Of a DNA stretch of 64,000 nucleotides, positions 63,801-64,000 are shown one piece after another. Source of the DNA: Dirofilaria immitis (taxonomy: Eukaryota > Nematoda > Chromadorea > Rhabditida > Onchocercidae); contig JAKNDB010000098.1 of the NCBI GenBank assembly GCA_024305405.1, positions 3,529,501 through 3,593,500 of the forward strand, written 5' to 3'. The position numbers were made by a program, and so were the translations under genes. The notes below the pieces were generated by a model. The model saw only the letters and a program-made list of their open reading frames with translations, was not told the DNA's origin and ran no database searches. Each line of letters begins with the position of its first letter. Position 1 is the stretch's first letter.

Positions 63801-64000
63801 CAAGCAAAATTTTATTAGAAAAATTATAATTTTCTTTTTAATTTCTAAATAAAATTAAGAAATACGCAAATATATAATGGATAAGGAACTTAATTTTAAT
63901 TTTAATTCTAAAATATAAATAATAGAATTTATAAATATGATATTTTCAATTTTTTAAATTTTGAATATATTTATTTATAATTTAAATATATAAATCTGAT
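60832..64000 (-). other. Upstream intron of the RhoGEF gene (window edge)
   Basis: AT-rich with a (GATA/GATC)n tract at 62190-62345. No exon or promoter recognised. Because exon 60468-60831 begins mid-codon at an acceptor, this stretch should be intron unless a short upstream exon is hidden in it. Confidence 0.6.
62190..62345. repeat. GATAGATC/GATA simple repeats
   Basis: Two blocks of GATCGATAGATCGATAGATA type (62190-62218 and 62292-62346), each followed by a TGATGATATAATCAAA-like segment and an AATCATATTCATAATAT-like one. A third, weaker copy lies near 62403-62450, so the block was tandemly duplicated at about 100-110 bp. Confidence 0.85.

Overview
This is nuclear DNA of a nematode, probably a spirurid or filarial-type worm. 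It is very AT-rich. Exons are short and less AT-rich, and they are bounded by GT donors and by nematode-style acceptors (TTTTCAG, TTTTTAG, TTTATAG). The two recognisable proteins are ordinary animal genes. Species cannot be fixed from the window alone.

Two protein genes lie tail to tail. On the + strand, 19-4915 holds the last nine recognisable exons of a SART3 / sart-3 homologue, the U4/U6 snRNP recycling factor. It has HAT repeats, a basic linker, two RRMs and a C-terminal LSm-interaction peptide, and its 5' part is cut off by the window edge. On the - strand, 60831 down to 7139 holds at least 23 exons (about 1,250 codons) of a PLEKHG5/Syx-type Rho guanine-nucleotide exchange factor. It has a ubiquitin-like/Ras-binding-like N-terminal module, a DH domain, a PH domain, a Ser-rich tail and a C-terminal class I PDZ ligand. 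Its first exon(s) are not seen and may lie beyond 64000. The two stop codons are 2.2 kb apart, separated by an AT-rich convergent spacer with one uncertain long ORF.

The RhoGEF gene is lopsided. Eighteen exons are packed into 7.1-14.9 kb with short introns. The five upstream exons are spread over 42 kb by introns of about 3.4, 15.5, 4.7, 2.2 and 19.2 kb. These large introns hold more than twenty different, mostly unrelated, tandem-repeat families (units from 3 bp to about 200 bp), a 34-bp perfect palindrome and a long purine tract. Several repeat families, and five separate single sites, carry hexamer direct repeats with one-base spacing that resemble nuclear-receptor DR1 elements. Other arrays amplify TGATAA (GATA-factor-like) motifs.

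Both genes contain places where homology and splice phase need a base more or fewer than is written, several of them beside homopolymers (for example the T6 at 989-994 and the T5 at 13445-13449). The simplest reading is homopolymer error in the underlying assembly rather than gene death, because the reading frames on both sides are well conserved. No tRNA, rRNA, CRISPR array or autonomous transposon was recognised.
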